From: Anaerobacillus alkalilacustris
Lineage (GTDB): Bacteria; Bacillota; Bacilli; Bacillales; Anaerobacillaceae
Assembly: GCF_001866005.1 (NCBI RefSeq)
Contig: NZ_MLQR01000049.1
Location: forward strand, 1 to 64,000
Direction: 5' to 3'
DNA length: 64,000 nucleotides
Shown one piece after another: positions 26,407-36,463 of the stretch (its first letter is position 1; each line of letters opens with the position of its first letter). The position numbers and the translations under genes are program-made. A model generated the notes under the pieces. That model saw only the letters and a list, made by a program, of their open reading frames with translations. It did not search any database and was not told the origin of the DNA.

Positions 26407-27906
26407 TTAATTAACTGGTTGCTTATTTGGGTTTTGCGGATTAACGATTGTTGGTCGCTTCTTTTTTATTGGTACTGACAGTCGTAAAACAATATCAAGA
26501 AATGCTTTTGGATAAAACGGGAGAAACGGCCATAAATAAGGCGTGTCTAAAGGTTTCATATTTGCAATGAATAATAACAATAATGTACAGCCGATAATTA
26601 AGCCTGGAGCTTTAAAAATAAAGACTATAAGTAATAGTACCAATCTAGCAATTTTCAACGCAATTCCTAATTCATAACTCGGTGTTGCGAACGTTCCAAT
26701 AGCACCTAAAGCAACATAAAGAATTACCTCTGGAATAAATAACCCAACCTGTATTGCTATTTCACCGATTAACAATGCTGCAACTAAACCTAAAGCCGTT
26801 GCTAATGGAGATGGAGTATGGATAGCCGCCATCCGCAACAGTTCAATCCCAACTTCCGCTATAAAAATTTGAGCAAAAACGGGAACATTAGTCGTTTCAT
26901 CAGGTCCTATAAAATCTAATACCTCTGGTAAGAGATCGGGTTGCATAACCAGCAATAACCATAATGGCAAAATTAACAATGCAAATAACATTCCCGAAAA
27001 ACGAACCCACCGTAAAAATGTACCAACTAGCGGAGCTTGCCTAAATTCCTCAGCATGCTGAACATGATGGAAAAAAGTTGTTGGCAAAATGATCACACTA
27101 GGTGAGGTATCCACATAGATAACCACATGACCTTCCAGTAAATGTGTTGCAGTAACATCTGGCCGTTCCGAGTAGCGAACAAGTGGAAACGGGTTGAGAC
27201 CTTGTTTAACAATAAATTCTTCAACAACCTTATCTGCCATCGTTATTCCATCAATGTTAATGTTCTCTAACTCTTTTTTGACCTTTTCCACTATATTTGA
27301 ATCTGCTATTCCATCAATGTACCCGATGCAAACATCCGTTTTTGACCGTACACCTACTTGGAGAATTTCATGTCTTAGCCGTTCATCTCTAATTCGCCTT
27401 CTAGTTAGTGCAGTATTTAATATAATATTTTCAGTGTAACCATCTCTTGCGCCACGAACAACTCTTTCAGTATCTGGCTCCTCTGGCCCTCTCCCTGGGT
27501 AACTGCGGACATCAATAACAAGCGCTTCTGTCTCACCTTCAATTAAGATAAATATAAGCCCAGATAACATCTGATCAGTGGCTTCATCTAAATTATTTAC
27601 CCGTTCAACTTGTACATGAGTTAACCTATTTTCTATTTGTTCTCTTACACGCAAATTTTGTTTCTCTGTTGCGTCTAAAAACATAAGTTCTTTTAACAAT
27701 TCTATAATATATTGTATATCACATAGCCCATTTACAAAATAAATTTGTAACTCTTTGTTTAAAATAGAAAGTTTCCTTACTCCTACATCAAAAGTTGTCC
27801 CAATACCTAACTTTTCTTTAAGGTAATTTTCATTTTCAATGATTTTTCTAGATACAAGCTGTTTTTGTTTTGACGAGTTATTTTTTTCTATAATTTCATT
27901 AGTCAC
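26407..27906 (-). CDS. spoVAF: Stage V sporulation protein AF (GerA-type A subunit family)
   Basis: A 499-residue protein of the GerAA/SpoVAF family, with a large N-terminal soluble domain ([20 protein letters not shown], the conserved [16 protein letters not shown]) and five or six C-terminal transmembrane helices. SpoVAF is implicated in modulating germinant-receptor ion release and dipicolinate release. It overlaps the end of spoVAEa by eight bases and is the last gene of the spoVAA-AF operon. Confidence 0.93.
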   Translation of the reverse strand: MTNEIIEKNNSSKQKQLVSRKIIENENYLKEKLGIGTTFDVGVRKLSILNKELQIYFVNGLCDIQYIIELLKELMFLDATEKQNLRVREQIENRLTHVQVERVNNLDEATDQMLSGLIFILIEGETEALVIDVRSYPGRGPEEPDTERVVRGARDGYTENIILNTALTRRRIRDERLRHEILQVGVRSKTDVCIGYIDGIADSNIVEKVKKELENINIDGITMADKVVEEFIVKQGLNPFPLVRYSERPDVTATHLLEGHVVIYVDTSPSVIILPTTFFHHVQHAEEFRQAPLVGTFLRWVRFSGMLFALLILPLWLLLVMQPDLLPEVLDFIGPDETTNVPVFAQIFIAEVGIELLRMAAIHTPSPLATALGLVAALLIGEIAIQVGLFIPEVILYVALGAIGTFATPSYELGIALKIARLVLLLIVFIFKAPGLIIGCTLLLLFIANMKPLDTPYLWPFLPFYPKAFLDIVLRLSVPIKKKRPTIVNPQNPNKQPVN

Positions 27907-28468
27907 TACACTCGCTCCTTTCTAAAATAAGTTCTACTGCTTTTTTTGTTATTGGAGCCCCCTTTTTCACCTCATCATTACCAGACATTTTTCCTATATC
28001 CCCAACCCCCACAATAAATGGGACTCCTATTTCATCTAAATTGTATACAGTATCTCCATTTATCCTTCCTAATTCAATGTCAGGGAGACCGTATTTATCT
28101 ACACCATATTCAGTTAGTCGACCATTTTTATCAATGCTCACATCAACTTTTGTCCATTCACTTGCATGGGTTTTAGCAGCAACGGCGATGGCTCCAATAA
28201 CTTCAATATCCTCATGTTCTGCTACGTAACGCATCGCTTCTTCTCCTGGTCCTTCGTCGGTAAAACCACAATCATCAAACATAACAAGTACAGGGTCGTA
28301 TGGAGCTTTTTTTATTAGTTTAACTAAATTTTTACCAGATAACGTACTTGGATTTCCCCACGATTGACTTATACACCTTCCACCAATTTCTTTTGCTACG
28401 AGTTCAACTGCTTTTCTCGCCGCTTCATCTCCATCAGTAATTAGGATAACCCTTTTTTTCTTTTCCAT
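27899..28468 (-). CDS. spoVAEa: Stage V sporulation protein AE, type a
   Basis: About 189 residues of a soluble Rossmann-like protein starting [20 protein letters not shown], with [15 protein letters not shown] and [10 protein letters not shown], typical of SpoVAEa. It has a role with SpoVAF in spore germination. The start is the ATG at 28468 after GAAAGGATG; a longer reading enters the spoVAEb gene. Absent from the accessory spoVA operon, as in spoVA2mob. Confidence 0.9.
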   Translation of the reverse strand: MEKKKRVILITDGDEAARKAVELVAKEIGGRCISQSWGNPSTLSGKNLVKLIKKAPYDPVLVMFDDCGFTDEGPGEEAMRYVAEHEDIEVIGAIAVAAKTHASEWTKVDVSIDKNGRLTEYGVDKYGLPDIELGRINGDTVYNLDEIGVPFIVGVGDIGKMSGNDEVKKGAPITKKAVELILERSECSD

Positions 28469-28472
28469 GGTT

Positions 28473-28823
28473 TCATCCTTTCGGTTTAAAAAATATCGCC
28501 ACAATAAAACCAAATAATATTGCTGAAGAAATTCCTGCTGATGTTACTTCAAAAATACCCATACCTATCCCCAAAAAACCTGATTTTTGCGCTTCTAACA
28601 TAGCTCCATGGACAAGTGAATGACCGAAACTTGTGATAGGAACGATTGCTCCTGCACCTGCAAAATCAATTAGCCGATCATATAAATGAAACCCATCCAA
28701 TAGAGCTCCGAGTACGACTAAAGAACTCATGACATGAGCGGGGGAAAGTTTAAAAAAATCTAACATTAACTGACCTATCACACAAATGAAACCACCAACA
28801 GTAAAAGCTGCTATGTATTCCAC
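28473..28823 (-). CDS. spoVAEb: Stage V sporulation protein AE, type b
   Basis: A 116-residue membrane channel protein with [17 protein letters not shown] and the C-terminal IFFKPKG, paralogous to the accessory copy at 3857. Part of the dipicolinic acid channel. The GTG at 28823 lies eight bases after AAAGGAG, whereas the GTG at 28832 abuts that ribosome site; I therefore prefer 28823. Confidence 0.9.
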   Translation of the reverse strand: MEYIAAFTVGGFICVIGQLMLDFFKLSPAHVMSSLVVLGALLDGFHLYDRLIDFAGAGAIVPITSFGHSLVHGAMLEAQKSGFLGIGMGIFEVTSAGISSAILFGFIVAIFFKPKG

Positions 28824-28878
28824 CTCGTCCACTCCTTTAGTCTATAGTTTATGCTAACCAAAAATCTGGCATTAAACC

Positions 28879-29880
28879 CTAACTTTCTACATATTCAAAA
28901 GATACACCATGTGCAATACATGGAATTGATTCCTTTTGCTGTATCATTAAAGTATTAAATAGTGCACCTGTTGCAACTACCAATACTTTTTTTAATGTAC
29001 CCCTTTTCATTTGATTAAAAATATGACTATACGTTACAACTGCTGAACAAGCACAACCACTTCCACCTGAGAATACACTTTGATCTCCACTAAAAATTTG
29101 AATACCACAATCTTGATGGATCTTAGAAATATCGAGGTTATTTTCTAAGAGTAAGCTTTTCAAAATAGGAGAACCAACTCTAGACAAATCTCCAGTTACG
29201 ATTAAATCGTAGTATTCAGGGTCCCGATTCAAATCATCTAGATGAGTTTTAATCGTGTTAGCTGCAGCTGGGGCCATAGCAGCTCCCATATTAAAGGGAC
29301 TTGTAACTCCTAAATCAATGACTTTACCGACTGTTGCCGTCTCTATCCTTATATTGGATTTTTTCTTACTGACATATGCAGCTCCCGAACCAGTCACTGT
29401 CCACATCGCAGTTGATGGTTTTTGTCCACCGAACTCAGTAGGAAAGCGAAATTGTCGTTCAGCAGTAGAAAAATGACTACTAACAGCTGTCATAACATGA
29501 TTAGCAAATGCACCATCAATTAAAACTGCCGCTAAGATAACGGCCTCCATAGATGTAGAGCAAGCATTAAACAATCCAAAATAAGGAATTTCCTTTTCTC
29601 TAGCAACATAACTAGCGGTAATGTTTTGGTTTAATAAATCACCACCAAGAAAAAAATCCATTTCCTCACTTTTTTTGTTCGCTTTTTCTAAGCAAATATC
29701 TATTGCTTCTGACATTAACTTTCTCTCGGCCAATTCCCACGTATCTTCACCACAATATAGTTCATCATAAAACTTATCGAAAGTAGTTTTTAGTGGTCCT
29801 TCAGCCTCTTTAGGACCAACCACAGTTCCAGTACTTTGCACAAAAATATCATTTTTAAATTGAAGTGTCTGATTACTCAT
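28879..29880 (-). CDS. spoVAD: Stage V sporulation protein AD
   Basis: A 333-residue thiolase-fold protein with YFGLFNACSTSMEAVILAA and GGSGCACSAVVTYSH. It binds dipicolinate and is the soluble component of the SpoVA channel. The ATG at 29880 is seven bases after AAAGGTGG. Full-length homologue of the accessory copy at 4204. Confidence 0.93.
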   Translation of the reverse strand: MSNQTLQFKNDIFVQSTGTVVGPKEAEGPLKTTFDKFYDELYCGEDTWELAERKLMSEAIDICLEKANKKSEEMDFFLGGDLLNQNITASYVAREKEIPYFGLFNACSTSMEAVILAAVLIDGAFANHVMTAVSSHFSTAERQFRFPTEFGGQKPSTAMWTVTGSGAAYVSKKKSNIRIETATVGKVIDLGVTSPFNMGAAMAPAAANTIKTHLDDLNRDPEYYDLIVTGDLSRVGSPILKSLLLENNLDISKIHQDCGIQIFSGDQSVFSGGSGCACSAVVTYSHIFNQMKRGTLKKVLVVATGALFNTLMIQQKESIPCIAHGVSFEYVES

Positions 29881-29893
29881 ATTCAAACCACCT

Positions 29894-30361
29894 TTAAGAA
29901 ATTAACGTTTGTACAAGAAGACGAATCATACTAACGATATAAGCAGAGACCACTCCAAAGACAATGACTGCTCCAGCAATTTTAAACATATTACCAGCAA
30001 TACCTAATACTATGCCTTCACTTTTATGCTCTAATGCGCTACTAGTTATTGCATTAGAAAAACCTGAAACTGTAGCAATCGAACCCGCTCCAGAAAATTG
30101 CCCTATTCGATCATAAACACCAAAACCAGTGAGAATGGCCGCAATAAAAATTAGAGTACCAATCATTGCACTCGCTACTGTTTTTTCAGTTAAATCAAAA
30201 TGATAAATATAAAAATTGGCAATCCCTTGCCCGATTGTGCAAATAACTCCACCAACTAAAAATGCTTTAATACAATTCTTAAAGTAATGTGTTTTTGGGC
30301 AGTAAGGTTCAATCTTTTTTTTGTATTTTTTTTTATTTTTTTCAAGTTGAATTTGGTCCAT
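29894..30361 (-). CDS. spoVAC: Stage V sporulation protein AC
   Basis: A 155-residue membrane protein with a lysine-rich N-terminus, FKNCIKAFLVGGVICTIGQ and four hydrophobic segments. It forms the membrane pore for dipicolinate with SpoVAEb. Separated by 13 bases from spoVAD but by 115 from spoVAB. Confidence 0.92.
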   Translation of the reverse strand: MDQIQLEKNKKKYKKKIEPYCPKTHYFKNCIKAFLVGGVICTIGQGIANFYIYHFDLTEKTVASAMIGTLIFIAAILTGFGVYDRIGQFSGAGSIATVSGFSNAITSSALEHKSEGIVLGIAGNMFKIAGAVIVFGVVSAYIVSMIRLLVQTLIS

Positions 30362-30383
30362 TTTTATCCCTTCTTAACTTAAT

Positions 30384-30476
30384 CAGTTTCATACCGACTA
30401 AGATACTTCTATTTGAATTGGTGTGTTCAACTAGAATAGTTTAATGACTCTCACTTAAGGCAATTATGACATTCAC
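30384..30476. repeat. Palindromic mini-element, weak copy
   Basis: The end CACTTAAGGCAATTATGACA resembles the right border of the element at 15698 (CATTTAGGTAATTATGAAAT), and CTATTTGAATTG pairs imperfectly with CAACTAGAATAG. It lies between spoVAB and spoVAC. Confidence 0.35.
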
Positions 30477-30899
30477 TTACCTGTCTAAAAAATACATCCA
30501 ATGAAATAAGGAGCCAATTACTTTTCCAAAGACAATTGCTACTAGCAAATAAATAATCTTACCTTCAACTCCAACACGCTTTGCAAGAATCGGAAAAACA
30601 TTCAACACTTCAGTTAATGCTGCTGCTAACATTCCAACAAAGGCACCCGCAAAACCACCGATAATGATTAGTAAAAAACTAGGGAATTGAAAATGCGGTT
30701 CCCTTAAGCTAAACCAAGAACCAGTAACCGCCCCTGTTACCACCCCCCACTCATAAAACTTTATATAATTTTTTGTTTTCGTTAATTGAGTAAGACGTGG
30801 TACTATTCCTAAGACCGTCAAGAAAGCAACAAGACCACTTCCGACCGCCAAACCTCCACTTAGACCGATAATGACAACAATGAAATAATTAAGTATCAT
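30477..30899 (-). CDS. spoVAB: Stage V sporulation protein AB
   Basis: A 140-residue hydrophobic protein beginning MILNYFIVVIIGLSGGLAVG, with GLVAFLTVLGIVPRLTQLTK, characteristic of SpoVAB. Four or more membrane helices. It functions with SpoVAA in dipicolinate uptake. The chosen ATG lies inside the last codons of spoVAA; upstream in-frame codons would run through that gene. Confidence 0.88.
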   Translation of the reverse strand: MILNYFIVVIIGLSGGLAVGSGLVAFLTVLGIVPRLTQLTKTKNYIKFYEWGVVTGAVTGSWFSLREPHFQFPSFLLIIIGGFAGAFVGMLAAALTEVLNVFPILAKRVGVEGKIIYLLVAIVFGKVIGSLFHWMYFLDR

Positions 30900-31512
30900 T
30901 ATTCTTTTTTTCACTCTCACTGTTTTCATGAATAGAAATATAGTGGTCAAGCGCTTGTTGATAATTAAACATTTCAACTTCTAAAGGACTTGGCTCTTCA
31001 TTTATTCTTTTCTTAAATAAATGATTGAAGAACAAGATCATTCCAAAACCAAGTCCAATAGAATATGGAATTTGTAATATTAATGGTCTTGGGTTTTCTT
31101 GGCCTGTAATAATTTCATAAAGTTTTTGATGTACTTCCAACATATTTACATCTTCATGGAAATTCATAATTGCGAGTCCCGCCCCAGTAAAAAGCAAAAG
31201 CCAAACACCAATAAAAAAAATCGGTTTAAATGATTTTTTTTCTAAATATACTTCTACAATAGCCTCTGCATCGCCGAATGCCTGTACTTCAACTAAAGGA
31301 AATTTTATATTAATTGCTCTGATCACTTTCATAATATCGATTACGATAAGCTTTTTATCTTCTGGTTTTACTTGATGGATAGTAATTTCCCCTATAGATC
31401 CCCTAAGATCTTTACTACAAACAATTTGCGCAATATCACCTATTTTAATAATTTGAGACCTTGTAGCTTGATAACGATGCCTCAATCGTATGTAAACAAT
31501 CTCATCTCTCAA
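30889..31512 (-). CDS. spoVAA: Stage V sporulation protein AA
   Basis: About 207 residues starting at TTG 31512, eight bases after AGGGGGG: LRDEIVYIRLRHRY onward, a soluble N-terminal half followed by two membrane segments (IFFIGVWLLLFTGAG, IPYSIGLGFGMILFF). SpoVAA is the first gene of the spoVA operon. The upstream frame to 31623 has no ribosome site and lies in the promoter. Overlaps spoVAB slightly. Confidence 0.88.
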   Translation of the reverse strand: MRDEIVYIRLRHRYQATRSQIIKIGDIAQIVCSKDLRGSIGEITIHQVKPEDKKLIVIDIMKVIRAINIKFPLVEVQAFGDAEAIVEVYLEKKSFKPIFFIGVWLLLFTGAGLAIMNFHEDVNMLEVHQKLYEIITGQENPRPLILQIPYSIGLGFGMILFFNHLFKKRINEEPSPLEVEMFNYQQALDHYISIHENSESEKKNNDT

Positions 31513-31568
31513 TTTATATCCCCCCCTAAAAATGAGTAAGAAATTGGATCGTTCACTTTTATTTGTAT

Positions 31569-31598
31569 TAGTATGGATGGAATTGGACGTAATCATGC
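31569..31598 (-). promoter_or_regulatory. Sigma-G promoter of the spoVA operon
   Basis: Minus-strand GCATG, exactly 18 bases, then CATACTA, matching the known forespore sigma-G pattern. It lies between the sigF terminator and the spoVAA start. Sigma-G control of spoVA is established in B. subtilis; here it is inferred from sequence. Confidence 0.7.
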
Positions 31599-31613
31599 GA
31601 GAACATACGCAAA

Positions 31614-31649
31614 AAAAGACCAAACGGTTATTCTACCATCTGGTCTTTT
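31614..31649 (-). terminator. Terminator overlapping the end of sigF
   Basis: AAAAGACCA (31614-31622) pairs with TGGTCTTTT (31641-31649), and on the minus strand runs into TTTTTTT. It includes the sigF stop codon and separates spoIIA from spoVA. Confidence 0.8.
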
Positions 31650-32386
31650 ATTTGCTGCAATATTTTCTTTTCTAGCCTAGATACTTGGACCTGTGAAATT
31701 CCAAGTCGATTAGCTACCTCTGATTGTGTTTGATCCTTATAATAACGGAGGTATACAATTAATCTCTCTCGTTCATTCAAATGACGAACCGCCTCTTTTA
31801 AAGCAATTTTATCGAACCATTTATTTTCTGACTGATCTGCAATTTGGTCAAGTAGCGTTATAGGATCGCCATCATTTTCGTATACAGTTTCGTGAATTGA
31901 GGAAAGACTACGACTAGCTTCTTGAGCAAACACAACTTCTTCAGGAGTGATTTCAAGCTTTTCAGCAATTTCAGCAACTGTAGGGACTCTTCCTAACGTC
32001 TTTGAAAGCTCATCTTTCATCTTTCTAATTTTATTAGCGGTTTCTTTTAATGATCGACTTACTTTAACCGTACCATCGTCCCTTAAAAACCTTTGGATTT
32101 CTCCAATAATCATCGGAACCGCATAAGTAGAAAATTTAACATCGTAAGATAAATCAAATTTATCCACTGATTTAATTAAGCCAATACAGCCAATTTGATA
32201 TAAATCTTCTGGTTCATAACCCCTATTCAAAAAACGTTGTACAACAGACCAAACTAATCTTGTATTACGGTTAACAATAATATCACGAGCATCCTGGTCT
32301 CCATTCTGACTTTTCGCAATTAACTCCTTAACTTCTGAATCAGTCAAATATGCGTCCTTTTTAACGTTTTTAACCTCCACATCCAT
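31628..32386 (-). CDS. sigF: RNA polymerase sigma-F
   Basis: A 252-residue sigma-70-family factor with region 2 (YQIGCIGLIKSVDKFD), region 3 and a region 4 helix-turn-helix (SEVANRLGISQVQVSRLE). Sigma-F is the first forespore-specific sigma factor. It is held inactive by SpoIIAB and released by unphosphorylated SpoIIAA, both encoded immediately upstream in the same operon. Confidence 0.97.
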   Translation of the reverse strand: MDVEVKNVKKDAYLTDSEVKELIAKSQNGDQDARDIIVNRNTRLVWSVVQRFLNRGYEPEDLYQIGCIGLIKSVDKFDLSYDVKFSTYAVPMIIGEIQRFLRDDGTVKVSRSLKETANKIRKMKDELSKTLGRVPTVAEIAEKLEITPEEVVFAQEASRSLSSIHETVYENDGDPITLLDQIADQSENKWFDKIALKEAVRHLNERERLIVYLRYYKDQTQSEVANRLGISQVQVSRLEKKILQQIKDQMVE

Positions 32387-32398
32387 AAGCAGAACCCC

Positions 32399-32839
32399 TT
32401 AATTGCATAATGCTTTACTTTTGGACAATATCTTCGTTAAATGAACAGTTGTTCCCAATAGAGGATCTGAAACAACTTTAATCTCATCCATAAAGTTTTC
32501 CATAATCGTAAAGCCCATGCCAGATCTTTCTAACTCTGGTTTGGTTGTATACAATGGTTGTCTAGCTTCTTCGATGTTGTCTATACCAATACCGTCGTCT
32601 TTAATCACAATTTGTACAACATCATTTTCTAATGTGACTGATATAGTTACGACTCCCTCAGGGTTATTATCATAACCGTGAATGATAGAATTTGTAACCG
32701 CTTCTGATACTACTGTTTTTATTTCTGTTAATTCATCCATTGTAGGATCAAGCTGGGCAACAAAAGCACCTACAGTAACCCGAGCGAAAGATTCATTTTG
32801 ACTTTGTGCAGAGAATTGAATTTCCATAAAATTCCTCAT
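32399..32839 (-). CDS. spoIIAB: Anti-sigma-F factor / serine kinase
   Basis: A 146-residue GHKL ATPase with the N-box [21 protein letters not shown] and [12 protein letters not shown]. It binds sigma-F with ATP and phosphorylates SpoIIAA on serine. It starts directly at the spoIIAA stop, so stoichiometry is translationally coupled. Confidence 0.97.
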   Translation of the reverse strand: MRNFMEIQFSAQSQNESFARVTVGAFVAQLDPTMDELTEIKTVVSEAVTNSIIHGYDNNPEGVVTISVTLENDVVQIVIKDDGIGIDNIEEARQPLYTTKPELERSGMGFTIMENFMDEIKVVSDPLLGTTVHLTKILSKSKALCN

Positions 32840-33190
32840 TTAGGCCACCCCCAATGTTTCTAGGGCAAATTGTTCATTATCGGCTAATCTAATAATCTTA
32901 AATAGACCTGACATTTCTAGAAGACGTCGAATCGGTGGCGTTATTGAACATACTACCATTTCTCCACCAATATTTGTTATCTGCTTATAACGACCTAAAA
33001 TAACTCCTAGACCTGAACTATCCATAAACGATAAATTCTCTAAGTTTAAAATTAAATGCTTATATGTTCCCTTTTGTAATAATTCGTCAACTTCTTTGCG
33101 TAACATTTCACTCGTATGATGATCAAGTTCACCATCAAGCCTAACACATAGTATTGAATCTTTTTCCTCCATGTTAATGGTCAAACTCAA
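32840..33190 (-). CDS. spoIIAA: Anti-anti-sigma-F factor
   Basis: A 116-residue STAS-domain protein with the phosphorylated serine motif [16 protein letters not shown]. When dephosphorylated by SpoIIE it frees sigma-F from SpoIIAB. Translation begins at TTG 33190 after GGGAGTG. First gene of spoIIAA-spoIIAB-sigF. Confidence 0.96.
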   Translation of the reverse strand: MSLTINMEEKDSILCVRLDGELDHHTSEMLRKEVDELLQKGTYKHLILNLENLSFMDSSGLGVILGRYKQITNIGGEMVVCSITPPIRRLLEMSGLFKIIRLADNEQFALETLGVA

Positions 33191-33226
33191 TTTACTTCAC
33201 TCCCTATCTATATAGACATTTACAAA

Positions 33227-33266
33227 AACAACAACATTTCTCAAACAGTTTAGAAAGTAATGTTGT
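33227..33266 (-). other. Hairpin in the spoIIA leader
   Basis: ACAACAT and ATGTTGT with a second short inner helix; on the minus strand it is followed by TGTTTTTGT. It could be the dacF terminator or an attenuator, because it lies downstream of the candidate sigma-H promoter and 37 bases before spoIIAA. Confidence 0.4.
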
Positions 33267-33275
33267 GTTAGAGAG

Positions 33276-33305
33276 TGTTTCGATATAGATCATCTTCAAT
33301 CCTTC
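33276..33305 (-). promoter_or_regulatory. Candidate sigma-H promoter of spoIIA
   Basis: Minus-strand GAAGGATTG, 12 bases, ATCGAAACA, similar to the sigma-H consensus RNAGGAWWW and RNNGAATWW with one mismatch in GAAT. spoIIA is sigma-H and Spo0A dependent in B. subtilis. Spo0A boxes were not identified. Confidence 0.4.
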
Positions 33306-33441
33306 TTCATGACAAAACTAGTGTTCATTCGGCAAGAATAGAAATAATTTAAGGGGATAACTTTAATATAATTAGACTTAGGCATTCATTTTATAGGTAC
33401 CATTTAACATCCAAAAATATAAGTCATCCTCTATTGCTTAC

Positions 33442-34605
33442 TTAAGAACGGCCACCAAATTTCGTTGTTGTACGTTTAAATAACTGCCACCAAGAAGCTA
33501 CACCAACATCATTATTTGCAATTAGTGGTACTTCAACTAAAACAGTTCCCCCCTTTTCAAGACGAAGTAATCCGACCTGATCACCTTTTTTTATAGGGGC
33601 TTTTAAATCATTATCTAAATCAATTTTTTCCTCGACATCATCGATATTTTCACCTTTTTTGGTTAACACAGAAACACTCTCAGAAGTTACTACCTCTACA
33701 AAAGGCTCTTGCCCTTTACTTACTTTTGATTCTGTTATCTTATGACCACGATCATATAATTTATGAGTCATATATTGACTGAAAGCATAATCTAACATTT
33801 CTGTGATTTGCCGATTTCTTTCTTTTGGTGTCTGTGCTCCCATAATAACAGCTATTACACGCATATCATTTTTCTTAGCTGTAACAGTTAGGCAGTACTT
33901 TGCTTCACGGGTATAACCTGTTTTTAAACCATCTACTCCTGGATAAAATTTAACCAATTTATTCGTATTAACTAGCCAGAATTTTTTATCAGTATCTTGT
34001 CTTAAATAGTCTTCATAAAGACTTGTGTAAGTCAATACATTTTCATACTTTAAAAGTTCTTTAGAAATCACCGCTAAATCATAGGCAGTAGTATAATGAT
34101 TTTCAGCAGGGAGTCCATTAGAATTCATAAAATTTGTATTTGTTAATCCTAGCTCTTTAGCTTTATCATTCATCATTGAAATAAAATTCTCTTCAGAACC
34201 TGCTAAATGCTCCGCCATAGCAACTGAAGCATCATTTCCAGAAGCAATGGCAATCCCTTTCAACATTTCTTCGACTGTCATTTCTTCGCCAACTTCTAGG
34301 AAGATTTGAGATCCCCCCATTGACGCAGCGCGCTCACTAGTTCGAACTTTTTCATCAAGCGTAATCTTACCTTGATCTAGTGCTTCCATGATTAAAAGCA
34401 TAGTCATAATCTTCGTCATACTAGCAGGTGCAAGTTTTTCATTACTATTTTTTTCGAATAGGATTGTTCCGGTATCCCGCTCCATTAAAATAGCTGATGA
34501 TGATTGTTTTGCTAAGTTAATGTTTCCTTCTTCAGCAAGTGCAGATACCTGAAATGTTGATAATAATATTGTTATAGCTAGAAAACGGATAAAAAATCCC
34601 CTCAT
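33442..34605 (-). CDS. dacF: Sporulation D-alanyl-D-alanine carboxypeptidase DacF
   Basis: A 387-residue penicillin-binding carboxypeptidase: signal peptide (residues 1-24), SMTK (62-65), SGN (122-124), KTG (228-230) and a C-terminal beta domain. It is the forespore carboxypeptidase that, with DacB, sets cortex cross-linking. The ATG at 34605 is nine bases after GGAGGG. Located upstream of spoIIA as in B. subtilis, with a sigma-F-type promoter. Confidence 0.93.
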   Translation of the reverse strand: MRGFFIRFLAITILLSTFQVSALAEEGNINLAKQSSSAILMERDTGTILFEKNSNEKLAPASMTKIMTMLLIMEALDQGKITLDEKVRTSERAASMGGSQIFLEVGEEMTVEEMLKGIAIASGNDASVAMAEHLAGSEENFISMMNDKAKELGLTNTNFMNSNGLPAENHYTTAYDLAVISKELLKYENVLTYTSLYEDYLRQDTDKKFWLVNTNKLVKFYPGVDGLKTGYTREAKYCLTVTAKKNDMRVIAVIMGAQTPKERNRQITEMLDYAFSQYMTHKLYDRGHKITESKVSKGQEPFVEVVTSESVSVLTKKGENIDDVEEKIDLDNDLKAPIKKGDQVGLLRLEKGGTVLVEVPLIANNDVGVASWWQLFKRTTTKFGGRS

Positions 34606-34634
34606 AATCACTATCCCTCCATTCTTTTCTATAG

Positions 34635-34663
34635 CATTTTTTCCACTTACAACTTTTTTATAC
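34635..34663 (-). promoter_or_regulatory. Sigma-F-type promoter of dacF
   Basis: Minus-strand GTATA, 14 bases, GGAAAAAATG; the -10 fits GGNNANANTR fully and the -35 fits GYATA. The spacer is one base shorter than usual. dacF is a known sigma-F gene in B. subtilis. Confidence 0.5.
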
Positions 34664-34701
34664 AGGTTTTGGTAAAATAAAGTTTATAGGAAAATAAAAA
34701 G

Positions 34702-34733
34702 AAGATGTCAAAAAGCATTTGCTTTGACATCTT
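34702..34733 (-). terminator. Terminator between the nucleoside operon and dacF
   Basis: AAGATGTCA pairs with TGACATCTT, with T-runs on both sides. It would stop transcripts from deoB-punA-pdp that cross the repeat. Confidence 0.75.
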
Positions 34734-34738
34734 TTTTA

Positions 34739-35097
34739 CAGTATCAGAATTTATAAATTTCTAACTTGGAAACTGTCTAACGCAAGCAGCCTACGAGCTC
34801 GGTCACTTCAGTCAAGCAACGGACTTCAATTACTGCTTGAGATCGTTCGTAGATTAGCTTCATGCAGCTTTGCTCCTGCGGTTACTCGTCGCACAAAACA
34901 CTGCTTCGAGGAAGCTTGCTACGAAGCTATACTAGAAGACGCAGAAGCACGTAAACGTAAGAAGCCAAAGAGCCGGCTTCTGTCAAAGGCCGCCCCAGTG
35001 AAGCTACTACTTGGATTACTTCGAAGCTGCTTTGCGACGAGCAAACGGAGTGGCACAGGAGCAGCTGCTCGTGACCAAGGCGCTTGCGCTTTTCTTG
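34739..35097 (-). repeat. Dispersed hairpin repeat, copy D (long)
   Basis: An inverted copy: the tail AATTTCTAACTTGGAAACTG at the left and AAGGCGCTTGCGCTTTTCTT at the right. The centre contains CTCCTGCGGTTACTCGTCGC, the unit that is tandemly amplified in copy E, and CGAGGAAGCTTGCTACGAAG, shared with copy C. It fills the gap between pdp and the dacF terminator. Confidence 0.75.
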
Positions 35098-35108
35098 TAA
35101 GACTAAAA

Positions 35109-36410
35109 CTACCTAATTTCTTTATAGATAAGGGTAGGGTTATTTATTTTTTCAGTTGAAGTTGTATACGACTCATAAACTCTATTTATGCAATCGCCTA
35201 TGTTTTCTTTATTAGAATGAAGGGTTACTAATGCTTCTCCTTCTTCAACGTAATCTCCTATTTTTTTTCGAAGCTCAATTCCAACCGCTAAATCTATGTT
35301 TGAATCTTTAGTAGCACGACCGGCACCTAAAATCATTGCAGCTACACCTATTTTATCTGCTATTATATTTGAAATATAACCTGATTGCTTTGCCAAAACA
35401 TCAATTTTATATTTGGCGGTTGGTAGCTTACTAACATCATCAACAACAGAGGAATCGCCTCCTTGAGCACTTAAAAATGTTTTAAACGTTTCCAATGCCT
35501 TCCCTGATTTAATTGCATTTTCTAATAATTGTTTCGCTTCATCAAGTGTGTTCGACTGACCAGCAAGCACAACCATATGACTACCAAGAGCGATACAAAG
35601 CTCCAATAAATCTTGAGGTCCGTTCCCTTTTAAGGTTTCGATAGCTTCTTTTACTTCCAAAGCATTACCTATGGCAAATCCAAGCGGTTGACTCATATCT
35701 GAAATAATTGCAATTGTATTCCTCCCTAAATTATTTCCTATATCCACCATAGCCTTTGCAAGTTCCTCCGCTTGACGTAATTCTTTCATAAAAGCACCTG
35801 CCCCCGTTTTTACATCTAAAACGATTGCATCTGCGCCAGAAGCAATTTTTTTACTCATGATAGAGCTCGCAATTAACGGAATTGAGTTAACAGTCGCAGT
35901 TACATCTCTAAGGGCATATAATTTTTTATCAGCAGGTGTCAGATTACCACTTTGACCGACTACAGCAACTTTATTATTATTTACTAACTCAATAAATTTA
36001 TTACTACTCATTTCTACAGAAAAGCCTCTCACTGATTCAAGCTTATCAATCGTTCCACCAGTATGGCCTAGCCCCCTTCCACTCATTTTTGCAACTGGAA
36101 CACCTACACTAGCCACTAAAGGTGCAAGTACTAGAGTCGTCGTATCTCCAACGCCACCAGTACTATGTTTATCTACCTTTATTCCCTTAATACCACTTAA
36201 GTTAATTTGATCACCAGACTCAACCATTGCAAGTGTAAGTGCTGCCCGTTCTTCATCAGTCATGTTTTTAAAATAAACGGCCATTGCAAAAGCACTCATC
36301 TGATAATCTGGGATTGAACCTTCCGTATATCCTTTTATAACAAAACCTATTTCCTCTTTCGTTAGTTCTAAACCATCCCTTTTTTTCTCAATCAAATCAA
36401 CCATTCTCAT
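35109..36410 (-). CDS. pdp: Pyrimidine-nucleoside phosphorylase
   Basis: A 433-residue member of the thymidine/pyrimidine-nucleoside phosphorylase family, with the signature [20 protein letters not shown] near residue 80 and [16 protein letters not shown]. It cleaves uridine, thymidine or deoxyuridine with phosphate to base and pentose-1-phosphate. It follows deoB and two purine nucleoside phosphorylases, making a nucleoside catabolism cluster, but a 671-base repeat region lies between. Confidence 0.95.
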   Translation of the reverse strand: MRMVDLIEKKRDGLELTKEEIGFVIKGYTEGSIPDYQMSAFAMAVYFKNMTDEERAALTLAMVESGDQINLSGIKGIKVDKHSTGGVGDTTTLVLAPLVASVGVPVAKMSGRGLGHTGGTIDKLESVRGFSVEMSSNKFIELVNNNKVAVVGQSGNLTPADKKLYALRDVTATVNSIPLIASSIMSKKIASGADAIVLDVKTGAGAFMKELRQAEELAKAMVDIGNNLGRNTIAIISDMSQPLGFAIGNALEVKEAIETLKGNGPQDLLELCIALGSHMVVLAGQSNTLDEAKQLLENAIKSGKALETFKTFLSAQGGDSSVVDDVSKLPTAKYKIDVLAKQSGYISNIIADKIGVAAMILGAGRATKDSNIDLAVGIELRKKIGDYVEEGEALVTLHSNKENIGDCINRVYESYTTSTEKINNPTLIYKEIR

Positions 36411-36463
36411 TTATTCCACCCACGTTTTCTTAAATATTGAATTAAGAATTATATTTAGCAAGG

